From assembly GCF_017352115.1 (NCBI RefSeq), contig NZ_CP071448.1:1511001-1575000 (forward strand): a stretch of DNA of 64,000 nucleotides. The letters are read 5' to 3'. Position 1 is the stretch's first letter. Each line of letters opens with the position of its first letter. A program made the translations under genes and the position numbers. The DNA comes from Flavobacterium endoglycinae. Lineage in GTDB: Bacteria; Bacteroidota; Bacteroidia; Flavobacteriales; Flavobacteriaceae. This document shows, piece after piece, positions 26,245-35,900 of this stretch. The notes under the pieces were generated by a model. It did no database searches. It saw nothing but the letters and a program-made list of their open reading frames with translations, and was not told the DNA's origin.

Positions 26245-27564
26245 TTATTTATTTAAAACTGCATTCATCGGATTTCTTGAAGCGTCTTCAATCGAATACA
26301 TCGCTTCTTCTTCATAAATCTCTTCTTTTTCATTTCCAGCTAAATCTTCTTCAGCCAGTTCTTTGTCTATTAATCTTTGAAGCGCTTCTTTTCTTCTTTC
26401 TTTTTCTTCTTTTTCTTCGGCGATTTCTTCTTCTTTCTTAGTCACACTAATAATGATTCCAAGTGAGAAACACGTCATCCAGATCGAACTACCTCCAGAA
26501 CTTATCAGCGGAAGCGTCTGCCCTGTTACCGGCAGTAATTCTACTGCAACGGCCATATTAATCATCGCCTGAAATATCATTGGAAAACCGAGTCCGACGA
26601 CGACTAATTTTCCAAATAAGGTATTTGCTTTATGTGATGCAATTACAAATCGGAATAAAAGCAGTAAATACAATAACAATATTGAAACACCACCAACTAA
26701 ACCATATTCTTCAACTACAATTGCATAAATAAAGTCGGAAGATGATTGCGGAAGGAAGTTTTTCTGAACACTTTTTCCTGGTCCTAGTCCGCCTAATTTT
26801 CCCGAAGCGATTGCAATTTTAGCTTTTTCGATTTGGTAATCGTCTTCATCCGGCTTATCTGTGGTAAAGTTCATAATACGGCTTTCCCATGTTGAAACCC
26901 TGCTGAAGAATCGTGATTCTGGAAAGGCTTTCGCTACTAAAAGGAAAAAGGCTAACATTACGATTCCTGAACCAATAATAAAGGCAATGTATTTTAACGG
27001 ATATTTTCCAATGAACGTCAGCATCATAACCATTGAAAAGATCAACGCTGTGGTTGAAAAGTTCGCTGGTAAAATCAATGCCAATGTGATAAAAACCGGA
27101 ATCCAAAGCTGAATAAACGAGGTTTGAAACGGTTCGTTTTCTTCTTTCGTTTTTGACAAATAACGTGCTACATAAATAAACAATACGCTTGCCGCTAATG
27201 TCGAGGTTTGAAACGTGATTCCAATGAACGGCACCTGAATCCAACGGCTTGCATTTGCTCCTGCGATTACGGTTCCTTTTAACAAAGTGTACAATAATAA
27301 CAGCCAAACTACTGGCAGTGCAATTTTTGAAATGGCTCTAAAATAATGATATGGCACTTTGTGCACCCAGTAAATAATCAAGAAACCAATACAAACGTGA
27401 GCTAAGTGTTTTACCAGATAACCTAATGTATTTCCGGTTCCATGACCTATATACGCCAGATTACTACTTGCACTAAAAACAGGCATAAACGAAAACAGCG
27501 CTAATAAAGCCACGAATGACCATATTACTCTATCTCCTTTTAGTTTGTTTACTAGTTCTTTCAT
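26245..27564 (-). CDS. ftsW: Lipid II polymerase / division protein FtsW
   Basis: This 439-aa SEDS-family glycosyltransferase has about ten membrane helices. Landmarks are GANASRWIQVPFIGITFQTS, the extracellular loop region SRFFSRVSTWESRI, and the family signature LPLISSGGSSIWMTCFSLGII. The C-terminal tail after residue ~385 is unusually long and highly charged (a Glu/Lys-rich coil), so it may bind a cytoplasmic partner. It sits between a four-helix-bundle gene and murG. The paired transpeptidase is FtsI, upstream in the same cluster. Confidence 0.95.
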   Translation of the reverse strand: MKELVNKLKGDRVIWSFVALLALFSFMPVFSASSNLAYIGHGTGNTLGYLVKHLAHVCIGFLIIYWVHKVPYHYFRAISKIALPVVWLLLLYTLLKGTVIAGANASRWIQVPFIGITFQTSTLAASVLFIYVARYLSKTKEENEPFQTSFIQLWIPVFITLALILPANFSTTALIFSMVMMLTFIGKYPLKYIAFIIGSGIVMLAFFLLVAKAFPESRFFSRVSTWESRIMNFTTDKPDEDDYQIEKAKIAIASGKLGGLGPGKSVQKNFLPQSSSDFIYAIVVEEYGLVGGVSILLLYLLLLFRFVIASHKANTLFGKLVVVGLGFPMIFQAMINMAVAVELLPVTGQTLPLISSGGSSIWMTCFSLGIIISVTKKEEEIAEEKEEKERRKEALQRLIDKELAEEDLAGNEKEEIYEEEAMYSIEDASRNPMNAVLNK

Positions 27565-27620
27565 AATCTTAATTTTAGATTTCTGATTTTAGATTTTAGA
27601 TTTTTTTTCGAACCTTCGGT
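27565..27620. repeat. AATTTTAGATTT repeats, left flank of four-helix-bundle cassette
   Basis: Successive TTTTAGATTT units are followed by a GAACCTTCGGTTC hairpin (about 27610-27623). The array is an imperfect inverted copy of the array at 28006-28046 on the other side of the gene. Confidence 0.55.
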
Positions 27621-27622
27621 TC

Positions 27623-27982
27623 TTATTTGTTGATTCTGTTATTTACTGTTTTTAGACTGCTTACAAAAATTGCAGTTAATTCGTTAGCTTCTTTTAAAGC
27701 TGTTTCCAGCTCTTCTTTGGCGAGCCACATTTTTTCTTTTATAATTTCTATCCAAAATAAAGTTTCATCAGCTTCTTCTAAAACTATGTTCATTTTGGCA
27801 ACAAACTCTTTATCGCTTCGAGCTCTGCAAACTGCTCGATAATTCGCTCCAACTGATGTTCCGCTTCTTACTATCTGACTTGTAATCGATCTAATTACAT
27901 TTGTATTTGGCAGCTTTTCAGCTAGATCAATTATCATCAAAGAAAATTTCTTTGTTCTCACCTTCATTTCACTCGTCGTCAT
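27623..27982 (-). CDS. Four-helix-bundle protein (S23/IVP type), copy 1
   Basis: This 119-aa protein of the 23S rRNA intervening-sequence type has four predicted helices. The conserved core is VRSGTSVGANYRAVCRARSDKEFVAKM, followed by EEADETLFWIEIIKE. Family members occur inside rRNA insertions, as stand-alone genes, and as relatives of the Avd accessory protein of diversity-generating retroelements. Their role outside rRNA is not established. It interrupts the dcw cluster between murD and ftsW and is enclosed by inverted AT-rich repeats, so it looks like an inserted cassette. M6 is an alternative start. Confidence 0.88.
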   Translation of the reverse strand: MTTSEMKVRTKKFSLMIIDLAEKLPNTNVIRSITSQIVRSGTSVGANYRAVCRARSDKEFVAKMNIVLEEADETLFWIEIIKEKMWLAKEELETALKEANELTAIFVSSLKTVNNRINK

Positions 27983-28005
27983 ACAAAAGAACTTATTGTT
28001 GAATT

Positions 28006-28046
28006 CAAAGTTTAGAAATCTAAAATCTGAACTCTAAAATCTAAAA
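28006..28046. repeat. AATCTAAAATCTGAACTCTAAAATCT repeats, right flank of cassette
   Basis: Inverted relative of the array at 27565-27605. It ends directly at the murD stop region. Confidence 0.55.
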
Positions 28047-29378
28047 TTATAAATTGTGTACCGCTTGCTTAAATTGCTTCCCTCTGTCTTCGTAGTTTTC
28101 GAATAAATCGAAACTTGCGCAGGCTGGAGATAATAAAACCGCGTCACCTTTTTCTGTTAATCTTTGAGCTGTTTTTACTGCATCGCTCATATTGTTTACT
28201 TCTACCATAATATCAACAACATCTCCAAAAGCGTCGATTATTTTACGGTTATCAATTCCTAAACAGATAATTGCTTTTACTTTTTCGCGAACCAATGACA
28301 TTAATTCGTTATAATCATTTCCTTTATCAACACCTCCAACAATCCAAACAGTTGGAACATTCATGCTGTCTAAAGCAAAGAAAGTAGCATTTACATTTGT
28401 TGCTTTTGAATCATTGATGTATTGAACGTTTTGTATTTTCAATACTTTTTCTAAACGGTGTTCTACACCTTGGAAATTAGATAGACTTTCACGAATTGTT
28501 GCATTTCTAATCTGCATCAATTTTGCTACAGAGCTTGCTGCCATTGCGTTTTTCATATTATGTTTTCCTTCTAACGCAATGTGTTCTGTATCCATTGTAA
28601 ACTCTTCTTGGTTGATTTTAATTTCCATTTTGTTGTTATTTATAGAAGCCCCTTCATCGAATGTTTTGGTCAATGAAAAAGGAATTAATTTTGCTTTTGT
28701 TTTGTTGTTCTTTAACCATTCTGTGCTTGCCTCATCGTCTGCATCGTAAATGAGATAATCACTTTCGGTCTGATTCATCGTTATTCGGAATTTCGAATTG
28801 ATATAATTTTCATATTTATATTCATATCGATCTAAATGGTCTGGACTAATATTGGTTATTATGGCAATATCGGGTCTGTAATTTATAATTCCATCTAACT
28901 GAAAACTGCTTAATTCAAGAACGTATGCATCGTATTTATTTTCGGCTACCTGCCAGGCGAAGCTCTTTCCTATATTACCTCCTAATCCCACATTTAATCC
29001 TGCATATTTAAGCAAGTGATGCGTCAGCATAGTGGTAGTCGTTTTTCCATTACTCCCAGTAATTCCGATCGTCATAGCATCTGTAAAGGGTATCGCAAAT
29101 TCTATTTCTGAAATTACTTTTACTCCAGCAGCGATAAGCTTTTTTACTATCGGCGACTTTTCTGGAATTCCGGGGCTTTTCATCACCACATCAGCATTTA
29201 GAATTAAATCTTCTGTATGCTGTTCTTCTTCCCAAGCAATTTTATTAATGATAAGAACTTCTTTATAGCTTTCTTTTATTTTTCCGAAATCAGATACAAA
29301 AACGTCATATCCTTGTTTCTTACCGAGGATTGCGGTTCCAACTCCGCTTTCGCCTCCTCCTAAAACTACTAGCCTCAT
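28047..29378 (-). CDS. murD: UDP-N-acetylmuramoyl-L-alanine--D-glutamate ligase MurD
   Basis: This 443-aa Mur ligase adds D-Glu to UDP-MurNAc-L-Ala. The N-terminal dinucleotide-like motif is VVLGGGESGVGTA, and the ATP loop GITGSNGKTTTT is at about 105-116. The ISPDHLDRY segment and the C-terminal NDSKATNVNAT and LSPACASFDLFENYEDRGKQF motifs are all present. It is separated from mraY upstream and from ftsW downstream by one four-helix-bundle gene on each side. Confidence 0.96.
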   Translation of the reverse strand: MRLVVLGGGESGVGTAILGKKQGYDVFVSDFGKIKESYKEVLIINKIAWEEEQHTEDLILNADVVMKSPGIPEKSPIVKKLIAAGVKVISEIEFAIPFTDAMTIGITGSNGKTTTTMLTHHLLKYAGLNVGLGGNIGKSFAWQVAENKYDAYVLELSSFQLDGIINYRPDIAIITNISPDHLDRYEYKYENYINSKFRITMNQTESDYLIYDADDEASTEWLKNNKTKAKLIPFSLTKTFDEGASINNNKMEIKINQEEFTMDTEHIALEGKHNMKNAMAASSVAKLMQIRNATIRESLSNFQGVEHRLEKVLKIQNVQYINDSKATNVNATFFALDSMNVPTVWIVGGVDKGNDYNELMSLVREKVKAIICLGIDNRKIIDAFGDVVDIMVEVNNMSDAVKTAQRLTEKGDAVLLSPACASFDLFENYEDRGKQFKQAVHNL

Positions 29379-29384
29379 ACTCTA

Positions 29385-29424
29385 TATAATTAAAAATTAA
29401 AAACCATTTCTGATCTTTTAATTG
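29385..29424. repeat. AATTAAAAATTAAA repeat, left flank of second cassette
   Basis: AATTAAAAATTAAA (about 29388-29401) is matched by its inverted copy TTTAATTTTTAATT at about 29800-29813, on the other side of the gene at 29430. Confidence 0.5.
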
Positions 29425-29429
29425 AATTC

Positions 29430-29780
29430 CTATTTTCCTTTTAAGGTTAATATAATTTTTGCTAATATTCTGCAAATTTCATCTGCCTCAATAAAGATGC
29501 TGCCGAATTCATTTGTAGAAATATAATCTGTTGCCTTTAGCAACTTTAACCAATAAATTGTTTCTCTCGCTTCTTTATATGAAATCTCAAGTTTGAACAA
29601 AAACTCTTTATCAGAACGTCCTCCAATCGATTCTTCAATATTAGCGCCTATTGAAGTTCCTGATCTTAAGACTTGTTTACTCAGAACAAATTCCTTTTTT
29701 ACATCAGTCAAGTATTTGTATAAATTGACAATCCTGACCGCAAAATCGAATGATTTATCCTGAATAATATTTTCTTTCAT
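29430..29780 (-). CDS. Four-helix-bundle protein (S23/IVP type), copy 2
   Basis: This 116-aa member of the same family as the gene at 27623 is clearly a different lineage. The core is LRSGTSIGANIEESIGGRSDKEFLFKL, followed by KEARETIYWLKLLKATDYI, and the N-terminus SFDFAVRIVNLYKYL matches the usual helix 1. The two copies share RSGTSxGAN, RSDKEF and EAxETxxW. It lies between mraY and murD and is enclosed by AT-rich inverted repeats. Function is unknown; presence in the cell-wall cluster may be chance insertion. Confidence 0.9.
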   Translation of the reverse strand: MKENIIQDKSFDFAVRIVNLYKYLTDVKKEFVLSKQVLRSGTSIGANIEESIGGRSDKEFLFKLEISYKEARETIYWLKLLKATDYISTNEFGSIFIEADEICRILAKIILTLKGK

Positions 29781-29797
29781 TTTTATAAGAACGTGTA

Positions 29798-29830
29798 ATC
29801 TTTAATTTTTAATTCTGAATTTTTAATTGA
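29798..29830. repeat. TTTAATTTTTAATT repeat, right flank of second cassette
   Basis: Inverted copy of the unit at 29388-29401, with a second AATTTTTAATT unit 6 nt further on. It abuts the mraY stop. Confidence 0.5.
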
Positions 29831-29831
29831 G

Positions 29832-31064
29832 TTATCTCAATTTTAACGTAACAATTGACAATATGGCTAACATTACGGCAACAATCCAGAAACGGGTTAC
29901 GATTTTACTTTCGTGATATCCCTTTTTCTGATAATGATGATGAAGCGGCGACATCAGGAAAATTCTTCGGCCTTCGCCAAATCGTTTTTTGGTATACTTG
30001 AAATAGGTTACCTGAATTATTACTGAAGCACTTTCCGCAAGGAAAATTCCACAGAATAAAACAATCAATATTTCCTTGCGAACTGCAATTGCCAAAACTG
30101 CAATGATTCCTCCAATGGTTAAACTTCCTGTATCTCCCATAAAGACCGAAGCCGGAAATGAGTTGTACCAAAGAAAACCTATCAAAGCTCCCACAAATGC
30201 CGAAATAAAGACGGTCATCTCTCCCGAATTGGGTATATACATTATATTTAGATAGTTTGAGAAAATGATATTTCCTGAAACAAACGTAAAGATTCCGAGT
30301 GCGAGGACGGATACTGCGGAGGTTCCTGCGGCGAGTCCGTCGATTCCATCCGTTAAATTGGCTCCGTTTGATACCGCTGTGATAATAAAAATTACTACTG
30401 GAATAAACACTAACCACGCCCATTTTTCATATCCGTCTCCCATAAAAGATAATATCTCAGCGTAATCAAATTCGTTGTTTTTCACGAACGGAATTGTCGT
30501 TGCTGTAGATTTTTCTTCAATTGGTGCAGGCAATACCACTGTTGTGTTTGTTGCTGTTCTAAAAACATCTGTACGTCCTGTATCTGTTCTTACGGTAACA
30601 GCCGGATTAAAATAAAGAACTGCTCCTACTATGATTCCAAGACCTACTTGACCAATAACTTTAAAAATTCCTTTAAGTCCTTGTTTGTCTTTTTTGAATA
30701 TTTTGATGTAATCGTCTACAAAACCAATTGTTCCCATCCATAAAGTGGTTACAATAAGCAGAACGATATAGATATTATGTAAACGAGCGAACAACAATAC
30801 TGGAACCAAAGTGGCAAAAATGATAATCAGTCCTCCCATTGTAGGCGTACCTGCTTTTTCATTTTGGCCTGCCAGACCCAGCTCACGAACTGTTTCTCCT
30901 ACCTGCTGACGACGCAAAAAGTTGATCACTCTTTTACCGTAAATAGTTGACAAAAGCAATGAAAGCAAAAATGCTAAAGCTGATCTAAAAGTAATATACT
31001 GGAAAACTCCTGTTCCAGGTATATCTAATGTTTTGTCAAAATATTCAAATAAGTAGTATAGCAT
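29832..31064 (-). CDS. mraY: Phospho-MurNAc-pentapeptide transferase MraY
   Basis: This 410-aa polytopic enzyme makes lipid I from UDP-MurNAc-pentapeptide and undecaprenyl phosphate. Landmarks are [18 protein letters not shown] (catalytic Asp pair near 117), [10 protein letters not shown] and [11 protein letters not shown]. It is about 50 residues longer than E. coli MraY, because of an insertion (about 158-215) of polar, Thr/Val-rich sequence between membrane helices; I recall this as a Bacteroidota trait. It sits between murE and the second four-helix-bundle gene. Confidence 0.96.
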   Translation of the reverse strand: MLYYLFEYFDKTLDIPGTGVFQYITFRSALAFLLSLLLSTIYGKRVINFLRRQQVGETVRELGLAGQNEKAGTPTMGGLIIIFATLVPVLLFARLHNIYIVLLIVTTLWMGTIGFVDDYIKIFKKDKQGLKGIFKVIGQVGLGIIVGAVLYFNPAVTVRTDTGRTDVFRTATNTTVVLPAPIEEKSTATTIPFVKNNEFDYAEILSFMGDGYEKWAWLVFIPVVIFIITAVSNGANLTDGIDGLAAGTSAVSVLALGIFTFVSGNIIFSNYLNIMYIPNSGEMTVFISAFVGALIGFLWYNSFPASVFMGDTGSLTIGGIIAVLAIAVRKEILIVLFCGIFLAESASVIIQVTYFKYTKKRFGEGRRIFLMSPLHHHYQKKGYHESKIVTRFWIVAVMLAILSIVTLKLR

Positions 31065-31074
31065 ATTTTTCTAT

Positions 31075-31155
31075 TTTTTAAATTCCAATTTCGAATTAAA
31101 TTCCAATTTTTAAATCTCAAATTCCAACATTATATTGGGTTTTAGAATTTCGAAT
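31075..31155. repeat. AAATTCCAATTT-type repeats between mraY and murE
   Basis: Several units of AATTCCAATTT and inverted AGAATTTCGAATTTTT fill the gap. The same units occur at 38156-38280. Nothing codes for protein. Confidence 0.5.
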
Positions 31156-31165
31156 TTTTATTTTG

Positions 31166-32629
31166 TTATTTATTTAACTGTTCTAAAATTTCTTTTACGG
31201 TTTCCATATCATCAAAATGGTGTTTTACTCCATTTATTTCCTGATAAGTTTCGTGCCCTTTTCCGGCAATTAAAATAATATCATTGGGCTGAGCCAGCTG
31301 ACAAGCAGTTTTAATAGCCTGTTTTCTATCAGTAATTCTCAAAACTTTTTTATAATTATGAGCTTCAACACCTTGTTCCATTTCATCTAGAATTACTTCA
31401 GGATCTTCGTTTCTTGGATTATCTGATGTTAAAATTGCTTTGTCACTTAGATCTGTTGCAATTTTTGCCATAATTGGCCTTTTCGTTTTATCTCGGTTTC
31501 CCCCACAACCCACAACTGTAATCAATTGTTCGTTTTTGGTACGGATGTCATCAACTGTTTTTAAAACATTCTCTAGAGCATCTGGAGTGTGTGCGTAATC
31601 TACAATTGCCGTTACTTTCGAATCAGTAACAATGTATTGAAAACGTCCTGAAACACTTTCTAAATCAGATAGCAAACGCAGGGCTTCCAGATTATCCATT
31701 CCTAATTCTACAGCGGTTCCGTAAATTGCCAGAACATTGTATGCATTAAAAGTTCCAATTAGTTTTACCCAAACTTCGTTATCATTTACTTTTAATAGTA
31801 ATCCTGACAATTGGCTTTCTAAAATTGTAGCTTTAAAATCAGCATACGATTTAAGCGCATACGTCAACTTTCTTGCTACGGTATTTTGCAGCATAACCGT
31901 TCCGTTTTTATCATCGATATTCGATAATGCGAAAGCTGTTTTTGGCAGAGAATCAAAAAATGACTTTTTAACATCTCTGTATTCCGCGAACGTAGCGTGA
32001 TAATCCAAATGATCGTGAGAAAGGTTCGTGAAAATTCCACCTGCAAAATGTAACGCTTCTGTACGTTTTTGGTGGATTCCATGAGAACTTACTTCCATAA
32101 AACAATAGGCTACACCTGCTTCAATCATTTCATTTAAATAATGATTAATCGTAATTGAATCTGGCGTTGTATGTGTTGCCGGATATTCCGTTTCATCAAC
32201 CATGATTTTTACGGTTGATAATAAACCTACTTTAAATCCTGCTTTTTTGAATAACTGATATAATAATGATGCAATGGTTGTTTTTCCGTTAGTTCCGGTT
32301 ACACCTGTTAATTTTAATTTTGAAGAAGGATCTCCAAAATAATTAGCAGCCATAAAAGCCAATGCTGTATTTGTATCTTTTACCTGAATGTAGGTGATTC
32401 CTTTTTCTACATTTTGAGGAAGCGTATCGCAGATAATCGCTGTTGCTCCTAACTGAATTGCTTTTTCGATATAATCATGCCCATCAGAAAGTGAACCGCG
32501 AATGGCCACGAAAACATCATCTGATTGTACTTTACGTGAATCAAATTCAATGTTCTGAATACCAATTTCTGTTGAACCTGTTACAGATTCAATTGCTACC
32601 TTATATAATATGTCTTTTAGTATTTTCAC
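31166..32629 (-). CDS. murE: UDP-MurNAc-tripeptide ligase MurE (meso-diaminopimelate type)
   Basis: This 487-aa Mur ligase adds the third stem-peptide residue. The ATP loop GTNGKTTIA is at 112-120. The DNPR motif at 403-406 is the marker for meso-diaminopimelate rather than lysine. FDSRKV near the N-terminus contacts the UDP substrate, and IAGKGHETYQ lies near the C-terminus. It overlaps ftsI by 4 nt (ATGA-type junction), so the two are translationally coupled. Confidence 0.96.
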   Translation of the reverse strand: MKILKDILYKVAIESVTGSTEIGIQNIEFDSRKVQSDDVFVAIRGSLSDGHDYIEKAIQLGATAIICDTLPQNVEKGITYIQVKDTNTALAFMAANYFGDPSSKLKLTGVTGTNGKTTIASLLYQLFKKAGFKVGLLSTVKIMVDETEYPATHTTPDSITINHYLNEMIEAGVAYCFMEVSSHGIHQKRTEALHFAGGIFTNLSHDHLDYHATFAEYRDVKKSFFDSLPKTAFALSNIDDKNGTVMLQNTVARKLTYALKSYADFKATILESQLSGLLLKVNDNEVWVKLIGTFNAYNVLAIYGTAVELGMDNLEALRLLSDLESVSGRFQYIVTDSKVTAIVDYAHTPDALENVLKTVDDIRTKNEQLITVVGCGGNRDKTKRPIMAKIATDLSDKAILTSDNPRNEDPEVILDEMEQGVEAHNYKKVLRITDRKQAIKTACQLAQPNDIILIAGKGHETYQEINGVKHHFDDMETVKEILEQLNK

Positions 32630-34635
32630 GATAATTCTAATACTATAGTTGTGTTCTTATTTATACTCTGCCCAGCCTGAATCGATTGATTCTTTACTTT
32701 TCCTACCCCATTTACCTTTACTTTCAAACCTAAATTTTCTAATAAAGCAATAGCATCCATTCCAGGCATTCCTTTTAAATCAGGAATTTGATTTGTTTTT
32801 TTTCTCGATTCTAAATCGTATTTATCATAGCTTGTTTCTTGTTTTGCTATTTTAGAATCGAGTTGTTTAATTTTATTAGTTGAAGGCGCATCTGTAAAAA
32901 TCTTTTGAGCAATTCTTTTAAAAACTGGTCCTGCAACGTCTGCTCCGTAATAATTATTCTTAGCTGTATTGGGTTTATGAACTACTACAATACAAGAATA
33001 TTTTGGATGATCTGCTGGAAAGTAGCCCACAAAAGAAGAAGCATAATACAATGCTGATTTTCCTTCTTTACCACCATAATTTACCTGAGCTGTTCCTGTT
33101 TTTCCTGCCATCGAAAAATCTTTCGAATACAATTTAGAACCTGTTCCTTTTTTAACTACATTTTGCAAAACTGCTTTTATTTTCTTCAGCGTCTCAGGAG
33201 AACAAATCTTTGGATTGATGACTTCAACATCAAACTTTTTAATGGTTTTGTTCCATTCTTTAATTTCAGATACAAACTGCGGTTTTACCATTACACCATT
33301 ATTGGCAACTGAATTATAAAAAGCAAGGGTCTGCATAGGCGTAACCGAAACATTGTATCCAAAAGCCATCCACGGAAGTGTAGTTCCTGACCAATGTTTG
33401 TCTCCAGGTTCTGGAATATACGGTCTTCCTTCTCCTTTAAAATGCAGTCCTAATGTTTTATTCAATCCATAGCTTTTAATGTGATTTACAAACTTTGAAG
33501 GATTGTTTTTGTAATTATTATAAACCGCCTGAACCATTACAGTATTTGACGAAAGTTCGAATCCGCGGGCTAATGAAACTTTTCCGTAACCGCCATTATG
33601 CGAATCACGTACCGATCTTCCATAATATTTCACTATACCACCGTGGCTGTCATAAACCGTACTGGTATCGGCTACTTTATCTTCTAGAATCGCCATTAAA
33701 TCCACTAATTTAAAAGTCGATCCCGGCTCCTGAGATTCTGCAATTGCATAATTTGTGGTTTCGTAATACGATCCGTCTTCAGCTCTTCCTAAATTTGAAA
33801 TTGCTTTTACATGTCCTGTCTGCGTTTCCATAACTACCACACAACCATGATCGGCTTCATAATCTTCCAGCTGTTTCAATAAAGCGTGATGCGCAATATC
33901 CTGAATAAAAACATCTATTGTCGAAATCACATCGTAACCATCAATTGGATCCACTTCGTTAACATCACGAATGGGTTTCCACTGTCCTTTTGCAATTTTT
34001 TGTTTTAAAATTTTACCGTCTTTTCCATTCAAATAGCTTTTAAAAGCCCATTCGATTCCTTTTCCTACTTCAATTCCTGTTGTCGGATCAATTCGGTCAT
34101 AACCAATCGTTCTTTCAGCAATTTTCCCAATTGGGTGTTTTCGAACCGTTTCCTGCTCTACGATAATTCCGCCTTTAAAAGCTCCTAAATTGAATAATGG
34201 AAAACCTTTAATTTTTACATATTCGGTATAGCTTAAATTGCGGGCAATTAAGTAGTAACGGTTTTTATTTTCACGTGCTTTTCTTAATTCTTTTTCGTAA
34301 TAACCTGATGGTCTATCTAAAACTGTTTCTAAAGAATCTGAAAGTTGTTTTACATACTTCTCAAAAGTTTCTTTTTTTGGCGCTTTTGCATCAAAACGAA
34401 TTTCATAATTCGGGATTGATGTTGCCAATAAACTTCCGTCAGCCGAATAAATATTTCCTTTGTTAGCCGGAATTACAAAGTTTCTAACGGTACGCTGTTT
34501 CGCTAGTTTTCTATAATAATCTCCTTCAACCCATTGAATATTGGTTAATTTAACGACAATAGCAATTGCCATCAAAAAGATGAAAACTGCTACGAGGTAA
34601 ATTCTGTAGGATATATGTTTATCGTCTACTGCCAT
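32626..34635 (-). CDS. ftsI: Division-specific transpeptidase FtsI (PBP3) with PASTA domain
   Basis: This 669-aa class B penicillin-binding protein crosslinks septal peptidoglycan. After one membrane helix (about 11-30) come the PBP dimerisation domain, then the transpeptidase domain with STFK (306-309, catalytic Ser306), SSN (362-364) and KTGT (512-515). A C-terminal PASTA domain (about 608-669: IPDLKGMPGMDAIALLENLGLKVKV) is an addition absent in E. coli FtsI. It overlaps ftsL by 10 nt and murE by 4 nt. FtsW is its expected partner. Confidence 0.96.
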   Translation of the reverse strand: MAVDDKHISYRIYLVAVFIFLMAIAIVVKLTNIQWVEGDYYRKLAKQRTVRNFVIPANKGNIYSADGSLLATSIPNYEIRFDAKAPKKETFEKYVKQLSDSLETVLDRPSGYYEKELRKARENKNRYYLIARNLSYTEYVKIKGFPLFNLGAFKGGIIVEQETVRKHPIGKIAERTIGYDRIDPTTGIEVGKGIEWAFKSYLNGKDGKILKQKIAKGQWKPIRDVNEVDPIDGYDVISTIDVFIQDIAHHALLKQLEDYEADHGCVVVMETQTGHVKAISNLGRAEDGSYYETTNYAIAESQEPGSTFKLVDLMAILEDKVADTSTVYDSHGGIVKYYGRSVRDSHNGGYGKVSLARGFELSSNTVMVQAVYNNYKNNPSKFVNHIKSYGLNKTLGLHFKGEGRPYIPEPGDKHWSGTTLPWMAFGYNVSVTPMQTLAFYNSVANNGVMVKPQFVSEIKEWNKTIKKFDVEVINPKICSPETLKKIKAVLQNVVKKGTGSKLYSKDFSMAGKTGTAQVNYGGKEGKSALYYASSFVGYFPADHPKYSCIVVVHKPNTAKNNYYGADVAGPVFKRIAQKIFTDAPSTNKIKQLDSKIAKQETSYDKYDLESRKKTNQIPDLKGMPGMDAIALLENLGLKVKVNGVGKVKNQSIQAGQSINKNTTIVLELS

Positions 34636-34973
34636 ATTCTTTTAAAGAAACTTTTTTCTTCTTCTTTTTTAACTTCAATTTTAATAGGCGGAACCGTTGA
34701 TGGAAAGATTTGTTTTTCTTTCATTTTATCCGATATCGTGGATTCCATTTTTAATTTCATCAATTCTGAACGTCGATCTACAAATTCTGATCGCAATTCT
34801 TTTACTTCGTTATTGAGTTTTGCAATCTCAAAAACTTTTTGCTCGTATCGCTGTGTATTAGCAATCATCAGAATCGCCAGCAGAATTATGAACACAATGA
34901 AACGCCAGTTTTTTACTGCATCATCATGAATCAGAAATCTTGCTTTTAATATTGCGAATACTCCCCCTTTCAT
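34626..34973 (-). CDS. ftsL: FtsL-like division protein
   Basis: This 115-aa bitopic protein has a membrane helix (about 22-40: WRFIVFIILLAILMIANTQ) followed by a coiled coil (RYEQKVFEIAKLNNEVKELRSEFVDRRSELMKLKMES) and a basic-acidic tail. FtsL is poorly conserved in sequence; the topology and position between rsmH and ftsI support the call. It would join FtsQ in the divisome. It overlaps ftsI by 10 nt. Confidence 0.85.
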   Translation of the reverse strand: MKGGVFAILKARFLIHDDAVKNWRFIVFIILLAILMIANTQRYEQKVFEIAKLNNEVKELRSEFVDRRSELMKLKMESTISDKMKEKQIFPSTVPPIKIEVKKEEEKSFFKRIWQ

Positions 34974-34991
34974 TTTTTCTACCTATATATA

Positions 34992-35900
34992 TTATATCTT
35001 TTCTGCAATTCTCAATTTGGCACTTCTTGCTCTGTTGTTTATTTTGATTTCTTCATCATCAGGAACAATCAATTTTCCAATTGTTTTAAACGGTACCGAA
35101 TAGTTTCCAAAAAAATCGCGTTCTGGTTCTCCTTCAAACATTCCGTTTTTTATAAATCTTTTTACCAATCTGTCTTCTAAAGAATGGTATGAGATTACTG
35201 AGAATCTTCCGCCTGGTTTTAAAATTTCTAATGACTGCTCAATAAATTCTTTTAAAACATCCATTTCCTGATTTACTTCAATTCGGATAGCTTGATAAAT
35301 CTGAGCTAATATTTTGTTTCGAACTTTTTCAGGAAGATATATTTTCAAAACTTCTTTTAATTCATCAGTTGTTTTGATTGGATATTCTCTTCTCGCTTCT
35401 ACAATTGTTCTTGCCAGAGCGGGTGCATTTTTCAATTCCCCATAATCAAAAAAAACACGACGCAAATCCTGTTCTTCATATTCGTTCACTACACGATACG
35501 CATTTAAATCATTTTTTTGACTCATCCGCATATCCAGTTCAGCATCGAATCGGGTTGAAAAACCTCTTTCTGGAACATCAAACTGGTGTGATGAAACTCC
35601 TAAATCAGCCAGAATTCCGTCAACTGCTTTTACACCATGAAAACGAAGAAATCTTTTGATGAATCTGAAGTTTTCATTAATCAGTGTAAATCTTTCGTCT
35701 GGAAGCGCATTTGCAAGAGCATCTTCATCCTGATCAAAAGCAAATAATTTTCCATTTGGCCCTAAACGTTTCAAAATTTCTTTTGAGTGGCCGCCGCCAC
35801 CAAACGTCACATCTACATAGATGCCGTCAGGCTTAATATTTAAACCATCAACAGTCGGATGAAGTAAAACCGGATTATGATATTCCATTGTCGTCGTCAT
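34992..35900 (-). CDS. rsmH: 16S rRNA m4C1402 methyltransferase RsmH
   Basis: This 302-aa SAM-dependent enzyme N4-methylates C1402 of 16S rRNA. Landmarks are HNPVLLHPTVDGL, the SAM loop VDVTFGGGGHSKEIL, ILADLGVSSHQFD, RGFSTRFDAELDMRM and FSVISYHSLEDRLVKRF near the C-terminus. The start may be MTTT or the second Met (MEYHNP). It overlaps mraZ by 26 nt, as is common at the head of dcw clusters. Confidence 0.96.
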   Translation of the reverse strand: MTTTMEYHNPVLLHPTVDGLNIKPDGIYVDVTFGGGGHSKEILKRLGPNGKLFAFDQDEDALANALPDERFTLINENFRFIKRFLRFHGVKAVDGILADLGVSSHQFDVPERGFSTRFDAELDMRMSQKNDLNAYRVVNEYEEQDLRRVFFDYGELKNAPALARTIVEARREYPIKTTDELKEVLKIYLPEKVRNKILAQIYQAIRIEVNQEMDVLKEFIEQSLEILKPGGRFSVISYHSLEDRLVKRFIKNGMFEGEPERDFFGNYSVPFKTIGKLIVPDDEEIKINNRARSAKLRIAEKI

